A DNA stretch of 64,000 nucleotides. Source: G958295935 sp965224235. Its GTDB lineage: Bacteria; Chloroflexota; Dehalococcoidia; Lucifugimonadales; Lucifugimonadaceae. Under the pieces are notes generated by a model that saw only the letters and a list, made by a program, of their open reading frames with translations, made no database searches and was not told the origin of the DNA. Below, one piece after another: positions 41,757 through 49,710 of this stretch. The stretch is taken from contig CBDCYP010000001.1 in NCBI GenBank assembly GCA_965224235.1, positions 682,001 to 746,000 of the forward strand. The letters are read 5' to 3'. The first letter of the stretch is position 1. Each line of letters starts with the position of its first letter. The translations under genes and the position numbers were made by a program.

Positions 41757-42414
41757 CGTCTAAAACGACACCTTTCACCGGCGCCATGGAATTGAATTGA
41801 TTCATGGAATGTCCGACACCCTCGGTAATGATCACCCTGACGGCACGCGCAGAACGCGAGATCGTTTCGTCCACAACAGCACGTTCGCGCGATCCGGGCA
41901 CGCCGAGCACATGATCGATCTGCTTGTCCGGCGCGGCCGGCTTGCCGACTCCGATTCTCACCCGATTGAACTTGTTCGTCCCGATGGCCGCAATTATCGA
42001 CTTAAGGCCTTTGTGCCCACCGGCGCCCCCTTGCCTACGTATACGCATGGCGCCGACGGGCAGGTTTATGTCGTCTGTAACGACAATCAAGCGTTCCGCA
42101 TCGGACCGATACCGGGTCAGCAGGTACTCCGCCGCTTCGCCGCTCAGGTTTACATACGTGCGGGTGAGAGCCAGGATTGTGAACTGACCGTCGATCTTTA
42201 TTTGCCCCATACCCACCAGACGCCTGTTCTCAAGTTCAGCGCCTGTTTCCTCCACGAGCCGGTTTATGCACCAGTGACCGGCATTGTGCCGAGTGTCTCG
42301 ATACTCAGGACCCGGGTTCCCGAGACCCATTACGATCCATGGGTTTTCTACGGCCGGTTCTTCAGCGCCCTCCCGCTTCGGAAACAGCCTGTCCAGCAGC
42401 GACTTGAACGTCAC
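41740..42414 (-). CDS. pth: Peptidyl-tRNA hydrolase
   Basis: A 224-residue Pth. The signature G-L-G-N-P-G-P-E-Y starts at residue 30, the catalytic histidine is H43 in T-R-H-N-A-G, and later motifs are T-Y-V-N-L-S-G and D-D-I-N-L-P-V-G plus G-G-A-G-G-H-K-G-L. It recycles peptidyl-tRNA released prematurely from ribosomes. The N-terminal ~24 residues before the core are an extension. It overlaps the ligA stop by four bases and the metalloprotease start by 17, which suggests one transcript. Confidence 0.94.
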   Translation of the reverse strand: MTFKSLLDRLFPKREGAEEPAVENPWIVMGLGNPGPEYRDTRHNAGHWCINRLVEETGAELENRRLVGMGQIKIDGQFTILALTRTYVNLSGEAAEYLLTRYRSDAERLIVVTDDINLPVGAMRIRRQGGAGGHKGLKSIIAAIGTNKFNRVRIGVGKPAAPDKQIDHVLGVPGSRERAVVDETISRSARAVRVIITEGVGHSMNQFNSMAPVKGVVLDDGASR

Positions 42415-44528
42415 GGCCCAGGGTCCGCCTGCCCTGGCGACGGCGCGTCGCCCTGATCATCTGACGTGACTGCCAGATCGGGTGTTTCGCCGCTCAGGAC
42501 GCGCAAGAACTGTTCTTCGTCGAGCGCCTGCACCCCCAGCCTCACTGCCGTGGCGTACTTGGCGCCTGCGTCGGCGCCGGCAACCACGTAGTCGGTCTTT
42601 CTCGATACGCTGCCGGACGCCTTGCCGCCAAGGGACTTGATCTTCGACTGAGCCTCCGGCCGTGACATCGAATCCAGCCGTCCAGTGACGACCACGGTCT
42701 TGCCTGCAAACGGGTGGTCGGCCGGCGGCGCGGGCGTGTGATCGACAGGATCCACGCCGGCGGCCCGCAGTCGGGACAGCAGGTCGCGGTTGTTGGGGTT
42801 GCCGACCCATGCCGAGATGGTCTCGGCCAGCACCGGTCCTATGCCATCGATTTCGAGTAACTCCTCGGCGCCAACGCCTTCGATGCCGGTAAGCGACCTA
42901 AACCGCCTCGAAAGCCACTCAGCGACCTCTGCGCCAACCCCGATTATGCCTAGGCCGAATATCAGCCTTGGCAGCGGTTGGGACTTAGCCGATTCGATCG
43001 CCTGCAAGAGGTTGTCGACCCTTTTCTCTCCCATCTTCTCGAGTTCGAGGAGTTCGGCTCTCTTGTCGGAAAGCGAAAAGACCTCGGCGACGTCTTTCAC
43101 GAGCCCGTTTCTGGCGAGATCCTGTGAAACGCGCTCACCCACTCCCTCGATGTCCATGGCTACGCGGGACGCAAAGTGCTGGAGCAGCCGTTCGAACTGG
43201 GCCGGGCACGTGGAATTCACGCACAGTGTCATCGCCTGATCTTCGGGCGCGACCGTGGGCTCAGAGCAGACCGGACATCGGTCCGGCAGGCGATACGGGC
43301 ATGCATCCTGCTCGGGCGTCAGGGGCTCTGCCGGCCCAATCACCTGCGGAATGACGTCCCCCGCCCTTTGGACGATGACGTCAATCCCTTCGCGTATGCC
43401 CTTCTCGTTGATATCCTGCGAATTGTGAAGGGTTGCGCGGCTGACGGTTACACCGCCTACTACGACCGGCTCAAGGACCGCGTACGGATTGAGAGAACCG
43501 GTGCGGCCAACATTTACGCCGATGCTGATCAGCCTCGTCCGCGCCTGTTCGGCCGGAAATTTGTAGGCCGTAGCCCAACGCGGGTCTCTCCCTGAAATGC
43601 CCAGGCGCTCCTGTAGAGCAAGGCTGTCGATCTTCACAACCATGCCGTCGATGCCGTAGTCGAGTTCAGACCTTATTGCCAACGCCTCGTTGTACGCACG
43701 TGCCACCCCCTCGATATCGGAGACGAGCCGCGTCCACGGGTTGACCTTGCCGCCCCACCGCTTGATCGCCTGCAACGCCGCCAATTGGCTGTCCGCGAGC
43801 GCGCCGTCCACGCGCCCGATGGAGTAAAAGGTCACATCCAGCGGGCGGGACGCCGTCTTTCGGGAGTCGAGTTGCCGCAGCGCTCCGGACGCAGTGTTTC
43901 TGGGGTTTACGTACAGGGGGAGTCCTTCCGACTCGCGTTGACGATTGAGGCGATCGAATGCCGACAGTGGGAAATACACCTCACCGCGTAGTTCGACCGT
44001 CGCCGGCACATCGTCCCCATCAAGGCGCAGCGGGACAGTCCGGATAGTTCGGACGTTGGCGGTGACATCCTCGCCCCTTATTCCGTCTCCGCGAGTGGCG
44101 GCGCGCACGAGCACCCCGTTTTCGTATGTGCATGCGATGGCGAGCCCGTCAATTTTAAGTTCGCACACATAGTCGAATTCATCTATCTCAAGGAGTTCGC
44201 TGGCCCTGCGGCGCCAGGCTTCGAGCTCTTCCCTGTTGACCACGTTGCTCAGGCTGAGCATCGGCGCGGGGTGCACTACCTCTGCGAACTCGCCGGACGG
44301 AGGGGCGCCCACACGTTGGGTCGGGGAGTCCGCCGTTACCAGGCAGGGGAACTGCTGCTCAATGGTCAGCAGTTCTCTCAAAAGGCGGTCGTACTCGGCG
44401 TCGGACATGACCGGGGCCTGGTCGACAAAGTACAGGTGATTCGCGCGGTTAAGATCTGCGCGTATTTCACCTGCCCGGGAGGCAGCCAGATTCACGTTTG
44501 TGGGGATCGAAACGCCGCCTGCATTCAT
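42411..44528 (-). CDS. ligA: NAD-dependent DNA ligase
   Basis: A 705-residue LigA with the full domain order. The N-terminal Ia domain includes Y-D-x-L-x-x-E-L; the adenylated lysine is K125 in C-E-L-K-I-D-G-L-A; the OB domain follows; the four-cysteine zinc finger is C-P-V-C...C-V-N-S-T-C; then helix-hairpin-helix repeats (GIEGVGAEELLEIDGIG) and a C-terminal BRCT domain (KTVVVTGRLDSMSRPEA). It seals nicks in replication and repair. Length is normal. It is the first gene of the ligA-pth-protease unit. Confidence 0.96.
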   Translation of the reverse strand: MNAGGVSIPTNVNLAASRAGEIRADLNRANHLYFVDQAPVMSDAEYDRLLRELLTIEQQFPCLVTADSPTQRVGAPPSGEFAEVVHPAPMLSLSNVVNREELEAWRRRASELLEIDEFDYVCELKIDGLAIACTYENGVLVRAATRGDGIRGEDVTANVRTIRTVPLRLDGDDVPATVELRGEVYFPLSAFDRLNRQRESEGLPLYVNPRNTASGALRQLDSRKTASRPLDVTFYSIGRVDGALADSQLAALQAIKRWGGKVNPWTRLVSDIEGVARAYNEALAIRSELDYGIDGMVVKIDSLALQERLGISGRDPRWATAYKFPAEQARTRLISIGVNVGRTGSLNPYAVLEPVVVGGVTVSRATLHNSQDINEKGIREGIDVIVQRAGDVIPQVIGPAEPLTPEQDACPYRLPDRCPVCSEPTVAPEDQAMTLCVNSTCPAQFERLLQHFASRVAMDIEGVGERVSQDLARNGLVKDVAEVFSLSDKRAELLELEKMGEKRVDNLLQAIESAKSQPLPRLIFGLGIIGVGAEVAEWLSRRFRSLTGIEGVGAEELLEIDGIGPVLAETISAWVGNPNNRDLLSRLRAAGVDPVDHTPAPPADHPFAGKTVVVTGRLDSMSRPEAQSKIKSLGGKASGSVSRKTDYVVAGADAGAKYATAVRLGVQALDEEQFLRVLSGETPDLAVTSDDQGDAPSPGQADPGP

Positions 44529-44729
44529 GGCTGTAGGGATTCGTGTGCGATAGGAATCGTGTTGGCAGGACGGTAGGTCAGGGGATTTTCATTGTATCAA
44601 CGGACGCCCCAACCCCGGATATTACCATCACAGGAAGATTTGCGGGGAACATCGGGACCCCTATAGATATACTCGTTACAGCAGCGCACTCAGTTAACGT
44701 TCACCGATGCGGCGCCGATCCGAGGGTTC
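44529..44729. other. Divergent intergenic region ligA / DUF1015
   Basis: About 200 bases between the divergent genes; it should hold both promoters. No clear hairpin or operator was recognised. Confidence 0.4.
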
Positions 44730-46013
44730 ATGGCTAACATAAAGCCGTTCCGGGGCATTCGATACAACCCTGCCGTCGCAGGAAACCTCGGCCTCAACGT
44801 GTCACCGCCGTTCGACATGATCACGCCGGCGTTGCAACGCGATCTGTACGACCGGTCCGAATACAACATTGTCCGGCTGGAGTTGGCAAGGCGGCGGCTC
44901 GGAGGCGACCCCTATGCGAGCGCCGCCGAATCACAGCGGCGGTGGATGACATCCGAAGCGCTCACGCGGGATGACGAGCCATCCGTATACGTCACGGAGG
45001 AGCGCTTTTCATTTCGTGGCAAGCCGTACCTCCGCAGGGGCGTCATCGCAGCTGTACGGATCGAGGAATACGACCGGAACGTCATCCTTCCGCATGAGTA
45101 CACCCGCCAGGAGTGGGTCCAAGACCGGGTCAGGCTCATGGGGGTCGCCGGCTCCAACTATAGTCCGCTGCTGGTACTGTTCCGGGACGATCTCCGGTCC
45201 ACCGTCGGCGGAATCCTCAGAGCCGTCGCGGGAGGGAAACCCACGGATACGGCGGCGCCGCCCGACATGCCCGAGTTGCGCATGTGGCGGGTGACCGATC
45301 CCGTAACCATCGAAGTTCTTGCGAACGCCTTCGCCCAAAATCAACTTTTTATCGCCGATGGGCACCACCGTTACGAAGCCGCCCTCCGATTCAGGAGCAA
45401 GGTGCGCAGCGAACGCGAGGTCAATCCGGGCGAGTCGATTAACTACCGGATGATGATGCTCGTGTCGGTTAGCGAACCCGGCCTGGTCACCCGCGGCTAT
45501 CACCGGACGATCCAGAACGCTTCCAGCAGCGAGTTGTCGGCCATTCTGTCGTTGCTGCGGAATCGAACCACGCTTACGAGGTGGGGACGCGGTGGCGCGA
45601 ACGTGGCCACGCAATTTGCGGACAGCCTGTCCAACATGTCGGGCGACGAGGCGATATTCGGCATCTACGGACTCGAAAAGGGTGTCTGCCACGTCGCCAG
45701 GCTCGAACCGGCGCCCCCGGAGGCAAATGACCTGGAACGCTCCGAGTACTCCAGACTCCACGAACTACTGTTTCGGCAGACGGCTACACCGGAGCGCGAG
45801 GCCGAAATCGTCAGTTTTTCCTACGAACCGGATCGGGCTATTGAGGCAGTCGACAACGGAGAGGCCCAGTTGGCTGTCATCATGCGTCCTGTCCCGATGG
45901 ACGAGTTCATGGCGATCGTGACCCGCGGTTGGCGTCTACCGCCAAAGGCCACAAACTTTCATCCCAAGCCCGCCGCCGGTTCAGTCATCCAGGCGTTAGA
46001 AGGCCCGCTTTAG
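44730..46013 (+). CDS. DUF1015 family protein
   Basis: A 427-residue protein that starts I-K-P-F-R-G-I-R-Y and has the family's V-S-P-P-F-D-M-I, N-I-V-R-L-E, H-E-Y-T and F-I-A-D-G-H-H-R-Y-E-A-A motifs in order. DUF1015 proteins are widespread; their role is not settled, though the D-G-H-H-R-Y core implies catalysis or ligand binding related to ParB-like phosphotransfer proteins. Full length. A GAGGG site precedes the ATG. Confidence 0.85.
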   Translation: MANIKPFRGIRYNPAVAGNLGLNVSPPFDMITPALQRDLYDRSEYNIVRLELARRRLGGDPYASAAESQRRWMTSEALTRDDEPSVYVTEERFSFRGKPYLRRGVIAAVRIEEYDRNVILPHEYTRQEWVQDRVRLMGVAGSNYSPLLVLFRDDLRSTVGGILRAVAGGKPTDTAAPPDMPELRMWRVTDPVTIEVLANAFAQNQLFIADGHHRYEAALRFRSKVRSEREVNPGESINYRMMMLVSVSEPGLVTRGYHRTIQNASSSELSAILSLLRNRTTLTRWGRGGANVATQFADSLSNMSGDEAIFGIYGLEKGVCHVARLEPAPPEANDLERSEYSRLHELLFRQTATPEREAEIVSFSYEPDRAIEAVDNGEAQLAVIMRPVPMDEFMAIVTRGWRLPPKATNFHPKPAAGSVIQALEGPL

Positions 46014-46237
46014 CCAGGCGCGCCGTGCCGTCTCCGGGCCACAACCTCGGGCAGGGTGTGTTCTTCCTTTTTGGACACCTGCTTAGATTCCTCAACTGCG
46101 TTCGGAATTGTAGATGTTAGGTAATTCAGTGACTCTACAGGAATGACGTCCGGGGTGGGTTCGTACTGAATGATGATCATGCCGCCAATCCAAATCGTAG
46201 GGCAGGGATTGATCTCGCCAATGGGCGGCGTGCCGCG

Positions 46238-47317
46238 CTAGGGAAGCCTTGCCCGCCGGTTGAGCTTTATCGTGCGTTCCGCCGGGGCATACCAACCCTG
46301 CGGTGCGTACTGAGACGTGTGTAGGTAACACTGAACCCGCACCTCGTCGCTGCCCTCCTCGAAGGTCAACAAACGACTCATAGGGACGTTGAGCCTGCCG
46401 TGGTATCGGCTCAGCGCCGCGACGTTGACGAAGTTGCATCTCCATTTTCGCTCGACGTGTGATCGGCCGCCCTTGCGATCATCCGGGTTGGTATGCGTAT
46501 GGCCTCCCAGCCACAGGTCCAATGAGCCCTGTTTATCCGCCAGATAGCCTTCAAAGGCCTGGGCATCCGGCTTGTCGTCGAGGAAGTAGAGGTAAGAAGA
46601 GCCTTCGGGCCCGCCGTCGGCGAAATAGCCATGGTAGTGGGACTTCCAACCACCCAGACCGTCCGGAACGTGCCCTTCCCACGGGCCGGAGGCGACGGTC
46701 GTCTCCTTCAGCATGTGATGGTGCGTGGAGACCAGGACGGAGTCGTCGTTTGTCTCAAGGTTGCGTCTCCACCACTCGAACGTCTCGCTGGTGACGGCGC
46801 CCGACGGATAGCCGCCGTGGCTGGCGCCGCGGCGTCCCACGGGCGGGGGGAAATCGTTGCGGTCGCTCATCATGAGGAAACGAATATTTCCGACGGCAAA
46901 AGTGTACCGCTCCCATGTGCCGTCCACGGCATACGGCATCCTGTTGGCATGCGCTTTAGAGTGCCCGGGGCTCTCTCCGGTCGGATCTATCCACTTCCTG
47001 GCCCACCACTGAAGCGGAGCGTCCTGCTCGATTGGCGCATCGTGGTTGCCCACTACAGTGTAAAAGTGCTCACGAGGATGCTTGGCGCTCGCTCCAAACT
47101 GGCGGACGATCTCCCGACCCTCTTCGTTTGTCGGTGTGGTCTGGCCTCCAGAGTGGTCGCCGAGGACGACAGCAATGTCCCAGTCGAAGGGAGGTCCGCC
47201 CTCTTCCCCACCCTGTTCGGACTGGCGAATGGCGTCGGCGAGGCTTTCACGTCCGAATTGGAGATCGGTACCGACATGAGAGCAGGACATCGCCCACAGC
47301 CGGAATTGTTTAGTCAT
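46238..47317 (-). CDS. Calcineurin-like metallophosphoesterase
   Basis: A 359-residue phosphoesterase. The dimetal motifs are spread along the chain: C-S-H-V-G (in place of D-x-H) near residue 13, G-D-H-S at ~54, G-N-H-D at ~91, T-H-H-H at ~195, and G-H-T-H-T at ~272. The D-x-H motif being S-x-H is atypical, so activity may be modified. No signal peptide is seen, so a cytoplasmic place is likely. The start has GAGGTG upstream. The next gene on the strand is a toxin-antitoxin remnant; no operon is evident. Confidence 0.8.
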   Translation of the reverse strand: MTKQFRLWAMSCSHVGTDLQFGRESLADAIRQSEQGGEEGGPPFDWDIAVVLGDHSGGQTTPTNEEGREIVRQFGASAKHPREHFYTVVGNHDAPIEQDAPLQWWARKWIDPTGESPGHSKAHANRMPYAVDGTWERYTFAVGNIRFLMMSDRNDFPPPVGRRGASHGGYPSGAVTSETFEWWRRNLETNDDSVLVSTHHHMLKETTVASGPWEGHVPDGLGGWKSHYHGYFADGGPEGSSYLYFLDDKPDAQAFEGYLADKQGSLDLWLGGHTHTNPDDRKGGRSHVERKWRCNFVNVAALSRYHGRLNVPMSRLLTFEEGSDEVRVQCYLHTSQYAPQGWYAPAERTIKLNRRARLP

Positions 47318-47449
47318 CGCTATTCACCTCGTAAGTACCATGTGGTGCGAGCGCTGCCTCGCCAATGCACGCCATCGTAGCCGCAGATTGGGGATGTCGC
47401 GGAGCTCCAGTCAACCCCGATCATTGCGCCGAATTCCTCACGAGTTCTT

Positions 47450-47626
47450 TCAATTAGTTTTCGGCCAAGTTGCGGACATCTTCCCAGAGCGGCTCCAATT
47501 GATCATCCCGGGGCCAAATATAGGGATGCTAACGGCGGGATCATTTAGCGCACCTCTTTTTGGGATGAGGTCTTTAGGAACGAGAATATCGGTGTGCAAC
47601 AGGACCTCCTGCAGATGAGGGCGCAT
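47450..47626 (-). CDS. Small protein downstream of the toxin-antitoxin pair, hypothetical
   Basis: A 58-residue frame, MRPHLQEVLLHTDILVPKDL onwards, ending MSATWPKTN. It starts 27 bases after the antitoxin stop on the same strand. No family is recognised; codon use looks coding but there is no strong ribosome site. It might be a third component or chance. Confidence 0.35.
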   Translation of the reverse strand: MRPHLQEVLLHTDILVPKDLIPKRGALNDPAVSIPIFGPGMINWSRSGKMSATWPKTN

Positions 47627-47653
47627 CCATGGCGTCTGGCATTCCCTCTACCT

Positions 47654-47996
47654 TCATTCGTATTCGCTCACCAAGACGTCGATCGTCGTGTCAGGCGCAC
47701 GGGCAATTCGGGTTAAAGTCGAGGTGGAGCCCGGCTTTCGTCCACGTTCAATCTCGGAGAGATAGCTGACAACGAGCCCCGTTCTGTCTGACAACCCTTG
47801 CAATATGACGCCCTGGTGGCCCCGAAAGGCGAGGGTGGGCCTCTTGCCATCAATGATGGCGAGAGCCACCTCGTGGGGAACACGATCACCATCGTCCGCG
47901 ACGAGAGCCGCCAGCCTGTCTTCGAGCTCGCTATTGCGCTCGATCAGCGCATCGTACTCCTTGCGGGGTCAGGGCGATGGTTTCTTCGCTAGTCAT
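47654..47996 (-). pseudogene. XRE-family antitoxin with a one-base frameshift
   Basis: The N-terminus MTSEETIALT starts at 47996. At about 47965-47970 an extra C in a CCCC run shifts the frame, after which YDALIERNSELEDRLAALVA and the helix-turn-helix GVILQGLSDRTGLVVSYLSE continue to the stop at 47654. The design (N-terminal toxin-facing helix, C-terminal HTH) is that of a HigA/XRE antitoxin. The frameshift separates the two parts, so the system should be inactive unless the insertion is a sequence error. Confidence 0.7.
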
Positions 47997-48267
47997 ATGC
48001 TTCCCTCCTGCGTCGAATTCTCAGGACTATCTTGGATGCTGTCTCGCTGCTCTCGAGGTTGAAGATCACTCGATGGTTACCGGCACGCAGCCGCCTGTAC
48101 TTCCCCCCGGTCAGTGTGATCGCCTGATCGGCAAGTGATGTCGGGTCCCTGGCGTATTGCGCAATTTTGGCGATATTTCCCTCCTTGTCCCGTCGCGCCA
48201 GGCGGCGCGTATCGCTCATGGCCTTGGTCGACCATTCGATTGTCAGTCCGTGATCTAAACCACCCAT
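47989..48267 (-). CDS. RelE/ParE-family toxin
   Basis: A 92-residue protein with the RelE fold pattern: I-E-W-S-T-K-A-M-S-D-T-R-R-L, a basic helix, then K-Y-R-R-L-R-A-G-N-H-R-V-I-F and I-V-L-R-I-R-R-R-R-E-A-Y. RelE-type proteins cleave mRNA in the ribosome; ParE-type proteins poison gyrase. The basic C-terminus fits the RelE side. It precedes and overlaps the antitoxin gene by 8 bases, the toxin-first order of higBA. The ATG at 48267 is preferred; the longer frame upstream has no match. It seems intact while its antitoxin is frameshifted. Confidence 0.75.
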   Translation of the reverse strand: MGGLDHGLTIEWSTKAMSDTRRLARRDKEGNIAKIAQYARDPTSLADQAITLTGGKYRRLRAGNHRVIFNLESSETASKIVLRIRRRREAYD

Positions 48268-48630
48268 TTTCGAAATTATCGAACACAACGTCAACGAGGT
48301 TGAACACTCCGCCACAGGCTCCACGTGTGATCGGGGTTGCGTCACACTCGCCTCAGTGGCTTGACCTTGCCCAGCACATCCCTGAGGGATACCCCACAGG
48401 AACGCCGGCCCTCATCTATACGGCTAAACGGCGCGGGAACGGCGGGCCGTTCTGAGTGTCACGGGAATGTTCAGGAAGACAAGTGTGTGCACAAGCCGTA
48501 CTACGGGGCAATTTCGTAGCTGAAACTGGGCGGTTAATCTCCCACAGGCGTCTTGAGGGCAGTGACTTGATTCCACCGCGCGTTCAGGCCGAGACGGACA
48601 GTCCCAGCTTTGGGAATTGACAAAATGCAA
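48268..48630. other. Intergenic stretch upstream of the toxin gene
   Basis: No gene recognised in about 360 bases. It should contain the promoter of the toxin-antitoxin pair. Confidence 0.35.
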
Positions 48631-48954
48631 TCAAGGTGGTGGACCGAATGACCAAGGGCCGAAGGCAGGTTCCACGAGCCGGTTACTCCCCGTCCTATCC
48701 CTCCGGCGGCGGTTTGTTCTCGCTCGTTTACTGTAAAGGTAACTGCAGCCAGAACTCTTGGTCAGGGCTTCCGTGCCGTCAAGATTGTCCGTGCTGATAG
48801 CCAAGACCTCTGCGTCAAGGGCAGCGACTGAATCGTAATTGTCACTCAGTTCGAAAAGCGGCAGAACAACATCGGTGGTGGCGGCAGGTAGAGGTAACCT
48901 GCCCGAGGACCTCGTGTTTAGCCTTGGAGGCGCCATTTTACCGAAAAGGGTCAC
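48631..48954 (-). pseudogene. Remnant of a peroxiredoxin module
   Basis: The stretch LSDNYDSVAALDAEVLAIST and D-N-x-D-G-T-E-A-L matches the second domain of the selenoprotein at 49.7-51.1 kb nearly residue for residue. The segment before it is unrelated, so the active-site part is gone. Beyond it the similarity passes through frame changes (near VTGSWNL, like VTRSWNI of the first domain). It is a decayed paralogue. Confidence 0.7.
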
Positions 48955-49083
48955 TTCTTACTATGCGCCGCTTTCAAGTCCGCCCACGAGTTCCTCAGTT
49001 TTCTTGTTGTCTATGGCGCACGGCAAATAATTCGCCGGGAGGTCTCGTTCCGTGGCCCACCAAATTCGGCATACCACCTCAAG

Positions 49084-49527
49084 TCACACTTCGTGGCCCT
49101 CTGCCGGAAGGGTCGTGTAATGGGCGGCTCCAAGTCGAAAAGACCCCTTCTGTGCTACTTTCGAACCTGACAAACAGCCGCGTACGATCCATCCCACACC
49201 GAATACGACGTATGACAGAGTCCCATAGATCATCGATAGGGCGATCGTGAACCATATAGGGTCAACATCTGAATTGCCCACGCCGTATATGGTGAAAGCC
49301 ACAGAAAAACTACCCGGTGAAACGATCAATACGAGTAACTCGTCTATCAGTCTTGGGGATAGTAAGCCGGCATTAAAAGAAGCCGCCATTGCCATTGCGC
49401 CAACCAGGATCTGAAGCCAGGTCTCTTCGGATTCAAGCCAGGTGAAATTCAGTGCGATGCCCACTCCGGCAAGCGGCAAGAGCGCTATCGTCAACGGGGG
49501 GCCAGGTTCTGAAAACACCCATATCAA
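49084..49527 (-). CDS. Multi-helix membrane protein, hypothetical
   Basis: A 147-residue protein with four hydrophobic segments (TIALLPLAGVGIALNF, LVGAMAMAASF, LIVSPGSFSVAFTIYG, MIYGTLSYVVFGVGWIV) and a polar tail. No family is recognised. It lies between a peroxiredoxin remnant and the selenoprotein gene on the same strand; whether they are linked is unclear. There is no strong ribosome site. Confidence 0.45.
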   Translation of the reverse strand: MIWVFSEPGPPLTIALLPLAGVGIALNFTWLESEETWLQILVGAMAMAASFNAGLLSPRLIDELLVLIVSPGSFSVAFTIYGVGNSDVDPIWFTIALSMIYGTLSYVVFGVGWIVRGCLSGSKVAQKGSFRLGAAHYTTLPAEGHEV

Positions 49528-49710
49528 TCGGCCCAGAGAGTCAACAGCCCGTAACCTGCCCCGCTCTTACCTTTAAGCGCAAGCGCAATGCCGCACGCTA
49601 CCTACGCGGCCGCACAGAACATGCCTGCAGCTGCTCGGAACGGGCGATCGATCGGGCGGCCCGCGAAATCGTCCTCGGCAGTGGCGATCACTCCACGGAC
49701 GATATCTCCG

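Noticed and set aside
46080..46140. Fifth MITE copy
   Set aside because: CTTAGATTCCTCAACTGCG resembles the flank of copy 1, not the terminal repeats; no TA-bounded inverted ends are present.
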